Made by a program: the position numbers and the translations under genes
Source of the DNA: Lamellibrachia columna
Lineage: Eukaryota > Annelida > Polychaeta > Sabellida > Siboglinidae
Reading direction: 5' to 3'
Length of the DNA: 64,000 bases
NCBI GenBank assembly: GCA_963662155.1
Contig: OY759269.1
Coordinates: 9,479,198-9,543,197, forward strand
Notes under the pieces: generated by a model
Seen by the model: the letters and a program-made list of their open reading frames with translations, nothing else
Told to the model about the DNA's origin: nothing
The model's database searches: none
Shown here: one piece after another, positions 55,001 to 61,000 of the stretch
Position numbering within the stretch: position 1 is the stretch's first letter
Layout: every line of letters begins with the position of its first letter

Positions 55001-58000
55001 AACAATGAGATTGTGAGTTTGAATTCTGGTTGGAAGACTACACTTCACAAGAACGAAGCACTCTATTAGTAGGCATATGAAAAGGAAGCTGGAGAAATGT
55101 GTCCTTTGGAAGTTCCCTTCTAAACAAAGGAAGGACAAACTTTAGTACAGGAACATTCTGTGAAGTTGGAACATTTAATTAGAGCACTTGCCACCCCATG
55201 TACAGCACTGTTGACATTGTCAGGTAAGAACATGAATGATTAAAAGTGCAGAAAACTGTTGTTATACTTTGTCATGTCACATCACTTAATACTTGTCTGA
55301 CGTGACTGAATCCCAGTGTCTTGTTGGTCAGGCTGGGTTGACAGCAGCACAAGTGTCACCAGCTCTCATAGTGGACACTTCTGCACCTCTTGACGGCACG
55401 GTCAGCTGTCCAGAATTTGTACAAGGTTTGTGTATTTTCTTTTTTGCAGATTCCTTCAGTAATGCGATGGTAATGTTTTCACAGAAAGACCATGTGTTGT
55501 CATCAGACTCTGTGTGACATGGAACCACTGTATCTGTCGGTTCAGATGAATAAGATATTTGCTAGAACACTTTATCTAGAATGTTCGTAGCAACTGTCTG
55601 TGTCCTCTGTTCTGTCAGGAGGGGACTCTCTTGAGTGTAGTTGGAGCGGCTTCATTGAGAAGGAAAGTAGAGTTGAGTTCTACAAGTTTGGCGTTGGCAG
55701 GGTGGAGGGTGATGACAGCATGTATGAGTTCCACCATGTTGAAGCCAGCGTCAACTCACACAAGGCTACAGGTGGGTGTGGTCGGAGGTTTCTATGTTGT
55801 TAGTGCTATGTATAGATATATATATTATACGTGGACAGATTATGTACAATATCACTTATGTGACAACACAATAACATATATGTGATGTCATGTGTATCCT
55901 TGTATATGCATTTGTGTTGGTGAGATATGAATATGCTTTTCTTTTCTCTTATCTGATAGCTTTGGATAATGTTACTGTTTCAATGCCCAACTCAGGAGAA
56001 ACACACATGTGCTAGTACTGTTAAATATAAATCAGAATTAGTTAGTTCAGTTTCAGTGAGTGTTATTGCTACCCTTGAAGTGAAACACTCTCATCGTGTT
56101 GATTCGTGTATCTAGGCCTGAAGAATGGCGGCTTGAAGCACCAGGAGACATACTATGTGACAGTGTCTGCTGTCAACAAAGTGGGGTTGACAACAACAGC
56201 ATTTTCAAGACCTCTGCTGGTTGATAATACTCCTCCTCAGGTGTGTGTGTGAAAACGTACATTTCAATTACTGTGAGAAATGTCGTAGTAGTCTCACTGT
56301 CGACACCTTGCCTCTTGTTATTGGTGGATCCATCTGCTACCTTCCTACATCTGTTTAATACGCCAAATTAATGGACTAAAAACGTTTTAATTGATTATCT
56401 GTCCATCCAGCTGACTTAGATGTGACCCTTACAGGTCACATTGCTTCAGGCAGCAGAAAGTTTAACATTTGATGATCATTATTATATAAAACTCACTTGA
56501 GTAAGAACTGCATAGATTTGATACATGTAATAGGTATATTTCCTTGGTTTTATAGTAAACTGAAGTAATTGATTTGTTAAATATTAACAAACTTTGTAAA
56601 TGTCTAACTACTGTGTAAGAATAATTGTCACCTTTTATATATATATATATTATTTTTTGCTGTCAATTTAACATAAGATAGTTTTGTTACTAAATTAAAC
56701 ATATTTTTATATTGTTTATATTGTTTATTGACAATTAGTAAATGTTACTCAAAACATGTTTTAATTGCTTGTGTACTCTGTGGTTGTTAGGGAGGACTCG
56801 TGATTGAGTTGCCTGACACGTGCATCACTTCTGTAAACATTGCAGTTGACACTGATACAAACACAACTCAGCAGGAAGCAGGTGAGTTATTTTCTTCAAT
56901 AGATTTCTAGAATAATAAATGATACTCATCATTTTGGTGCACTAGGAACGTGGTCATTCTGGCCTGACAGGGATCATGCCTTATTTGACTTTGCTTCATG
57001 TTCAGATTTCTGTAATATCACACACACAACACAGCTCATGCAACTTTTATTTATTCAGAGTATAACTTTACCAACATGTCAACAATAGACACCCAGACAA
57101 CTGCTGACTTACACACATAGTCTAACCATGTCTTCACCCATGAAGTGGGGCTAGCTCCCCTTGTATTAGAACTACAAACTCAATACTTGTTGTCACTGGG
57201 ACATCTTAGTTATTTTGTGTAGTTATTTGGACAACTAAATCTTGTGTATTGTTCTTTATTAGCTGCAGCTTTCACAAGAAAGGACGTCATTTGCCAGCGG
57301 GCTTTGACACAGGTGGTTGTAGCCTGGCAACCATTTGAGGACCCTGAAACTGAGGTCACAAGGTACTTCACATGTAGGCAACTAGAATAACCAGGGGTTG
57401 AATCCTCTTGATGCCATTTGAAGCTTGGTTCATTTAGTTCACTACTCAATGCCCCAGTTCACACAGTGGTATACATGAGTACCTGGACCCTGTTGCTAAG
57501 GGGTCAACCTGCAACACACTGGCAGCATATTTCCAAGGGAATTGTAAATTCTTTTTAAGCCAATGAAACTAGGATTAACCATCAGTTATATGGGCCAGAA
57601 ATAGGATTTATTATTTTATTTAATGGTACGACAAAACATTCATATGTCCATGCCCAGATTCTTGTGCGAAGTGTCTGTACATATTTGCAGACACTTTCAG
57701 TAACCATATGGGTCAATCCATCAATATCGTATACTTGAATGTTGATTATTCCTCTTGCCTCCAACAGATACCAAGTAGCTCTTGGCTCCACACCAGGTGG
57801 AACCCAAATCCACCGATTTGAGGACGTCTCTCCTGGGGCGTTGTCTGCTATCATCCGTCACATTGACCTGTCGCGTCAACGGAGGGTGTTTGTCACTGTG
57901 AAGGGGTACAACGCAGCAGGACTTCACAGCACCGCGACCTCCAATGGGGTCTACCTGAGTCGCATCAGTGCCGGCCTTGAACCACTTGGAGCCTCCTACG

Positions 58001-61000
58001 TGTATGACGGCAGTGACGTCAGCACAGACATGTAAGTAATGCATTTCTACTTAAAATGTCATGTTGTGATTACTACTTAGTACTTTAGATTTTCAATATG
58101 TACAATTTCGATAATTTTACTAATAGAACATTTTACTTACTAAGCCACAAACATCACGACTTTTCAATTTGAAATTATTTCTATGAAATCAAATTTAATT
58201 TGGTAAACTGATTACAAAAACTATTTATTGAACTGTTTTTCACAACTCCAGTGCAGATGGATATGTGACATGTATTCAAATCTTGCTATGTAATGGCAAA
58301 CATTATTAAGATAAATATGAAACTGAAACAGCTCTTAATTTTAATAAGTTGGTTTCTACCTGTAACCATTAGTGGGAAAATGACCATGCTAGCTACCTTT
58401 GGTTGCAGGGAGTTCCAGGACCACAATGACGGACTGTCGGCCCATTGGGACGTCAGTGGAGATCCATGTCCCATAGAGAAGTTTGAGTGGGCCATACACA
58501 AGTTTGACGGCACAGTTGTCCTCAACATGACACAACTACCAGCAGGTAGGTGGGCAGAGATGTCACACAAGTAATTTAATTCAGGAATTTATAATTTAAA
58601 AACTGTCGATAGATTAACTCATTGATTTTTACTCATTTGTTCCTTTATATGCATCACCAGAATCGGTAATGTAAGCATTGTTTCATGGGAGATGTTTGTT
58701 TAGTCTATGGTGACGATCTAATAATAATAACAGTTCTTTGATGCACCAGTTTCTAGCTTACGCTAATCACTGTGTGTACAAACTAAAAGTCCATTGAGAA
58801 ATATATATATAAATAATTAAAACATCACAGAAAAGTATATATAGTCCTCCATGACAATCATTATAGTCCATAAAAATATAAATTAATTAATTAAAATAAT
58901 AAAAAAACAGTATTTTTCACACATTGCCATATGCACACTGGAAGAGTTGAGTCTTTAGTTTGCGCTTAAATAATGTCAATGAAGGTGCGTCACGGATGGA
59001 GAGTGGTAGTGCATTCCAATGTGCGGGGCCGGTTGTTCCAAAACCATGTCTGCCGATGGACTTGGACGCTGGTGGTACAGCTGGCTGTAGGTCATCATAA
59101 AGCTGCCTTAGCCGGGGATTTCTGGTTCTGGTTCCAAAAACCAGATATGATATGATATGTATGCAAGACATACAAGAATATGTCGGCTTATTGCATCATA
59201 TATATGCATCCAATCTTCTATGTGTTGAAACAGTACACACTTGTTAATTTGTCTGAAAACTTTCTTTTCTCTCCACTGTAGATGCAAGACAGGCCGAGGC
59301 AGATGAGTTGGCCCTGAAAGACGGAGAATCCTACTTTGTTGTTCTACGAGTGACCAACAAACTCGGCTTTGTCTACACTGTCCACTCTAACGGTGTCACG
59401 GTGAAGTTGGAACCACTGTTGCCAGGGAACGTGCGGGATGGTGACATCGTTGGCACTGACCTCAATTACCAGCCTTCTGTCACAAGTCTGTCAGCCAATT
59501 GGGATGGATTTGGTAAACCAAAGAATGACAACAGCGGTCCAGTGATTAGCAGTAGGTGTTTCAAGTGTGTAGTCATTTGATTATGCTTTGACTAATCATT
59601 CAGTACAAGTGTCTTGCAAGAATACAAAATAGCTTTTTGGTAGTATCACATTTAGGCATGTTGCCATTTTTTCTGCCAGTGTAAGGGACTATTGTATATA
59701 TATATACTGCGGGCCCGGGCCGGGCCTGGGCTGAAAACAATTTAAACACATCGGGCTTGGGCCGGGCCTGGGCCTAGTGTGAGCGGGCCGGGCCGGGCCG
59801 GGCCTGGGCTCTGTCTGGACATAATAAAAATATTCATACAAAACACCAATTATTACTTTATTTTTTTTAATAAAAACTTATTATAAATTGTAATTCCGTT
59901 TAATGAATGCTTAAAATTATTTCTTTAGTATTATATAGTTGCAAATTGAGACCTTGCATGGAATCTAATGACCCCATAAGTTCACTTGGCTGGAAGTAGC
60001 CAGCCCCAAATGTTTACTTTAGAAATATTTGCAGAGGCAATCAAGCCATGATTAACAATCAACTTATCACCCTTTGACCATACCAGTGGACATTCTATTG
60101 TCTAGGTCTTCCCTCCAAACATTGCCCACCTGAAAGACCTGCCCACTGCCAAGTGCACACTTGGCCACTAGCCCACTACCCAGTACCCAACCCAGTTGGT
60201 AATTGGTATTAATTTTCTCCCCAGTCCTAATTCATTCACACTTGTACTAATTCACACATGTCTGAACATGTCTGTCTCAGGCTAGTGACTGCAGGCCTGC
60301 TGGAAATGCCACTGGGTGTCAGTGCCAGTGGGTGACATTTAATTGAAATATCATATTAAATTATGTTAACTTAGTTGAGCTAATTCAATTAACAATATAC
60401 ATTGGGATTATGGCTTGCATATGGGTTAAGTCAGGGTTTGATAAACAAATATCCTACCCTAACAATAAACCAATACATTAAAGCCAAATATAACAAATGT
60501 TACCATATTTAATAGTAATGACACTAAGAAGCTTTTCTTTATTTTTCTTCAGGATATTTGTAAGTTTGAAGAAGTTGGTGGTGCTGAATTTTTAGAACTC
60601 ATCCAGCACACTATGGACCTTTTTTATTTAATAAAACAATAAGTATGTTTTACAGTTTATTTGTTTTTCGTCTTTGTTACAAGATTATAGGTTTATCTTC
60701 TCTAAACTTAGCGGGCCGCGGGCTTGCGGGCCGCGGGCTTACCCATCTTTGGGTATGGGCCGGGCCTGGGCCTGAAAGTTGCGGGCCGGGCCTGGGCCAA
60801 ACATTCACGGTCTGGGTTGGGCCTGGGCCTAAATTCTAGTTTGCGGGCCTGGGCCGGGCCGGGCTTGAAAAATTATTGCGGGCCTGGGCCGGGCCTGGAC
60901 TCTAACTGCTAATTGCGGGCCGGGCTTGGGATCAAATTCTAGGCCCGCGCAGGGCACTAATATATATATATATAATCATGTACCCCATGCAACATGGTCT

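Noticed and set aside
58917..59171. 84-codon minus frame as an independent gene
   Set aside because: Its sequence is the C-terminus of a LINE polyprotein followed by a LINE-type tail.
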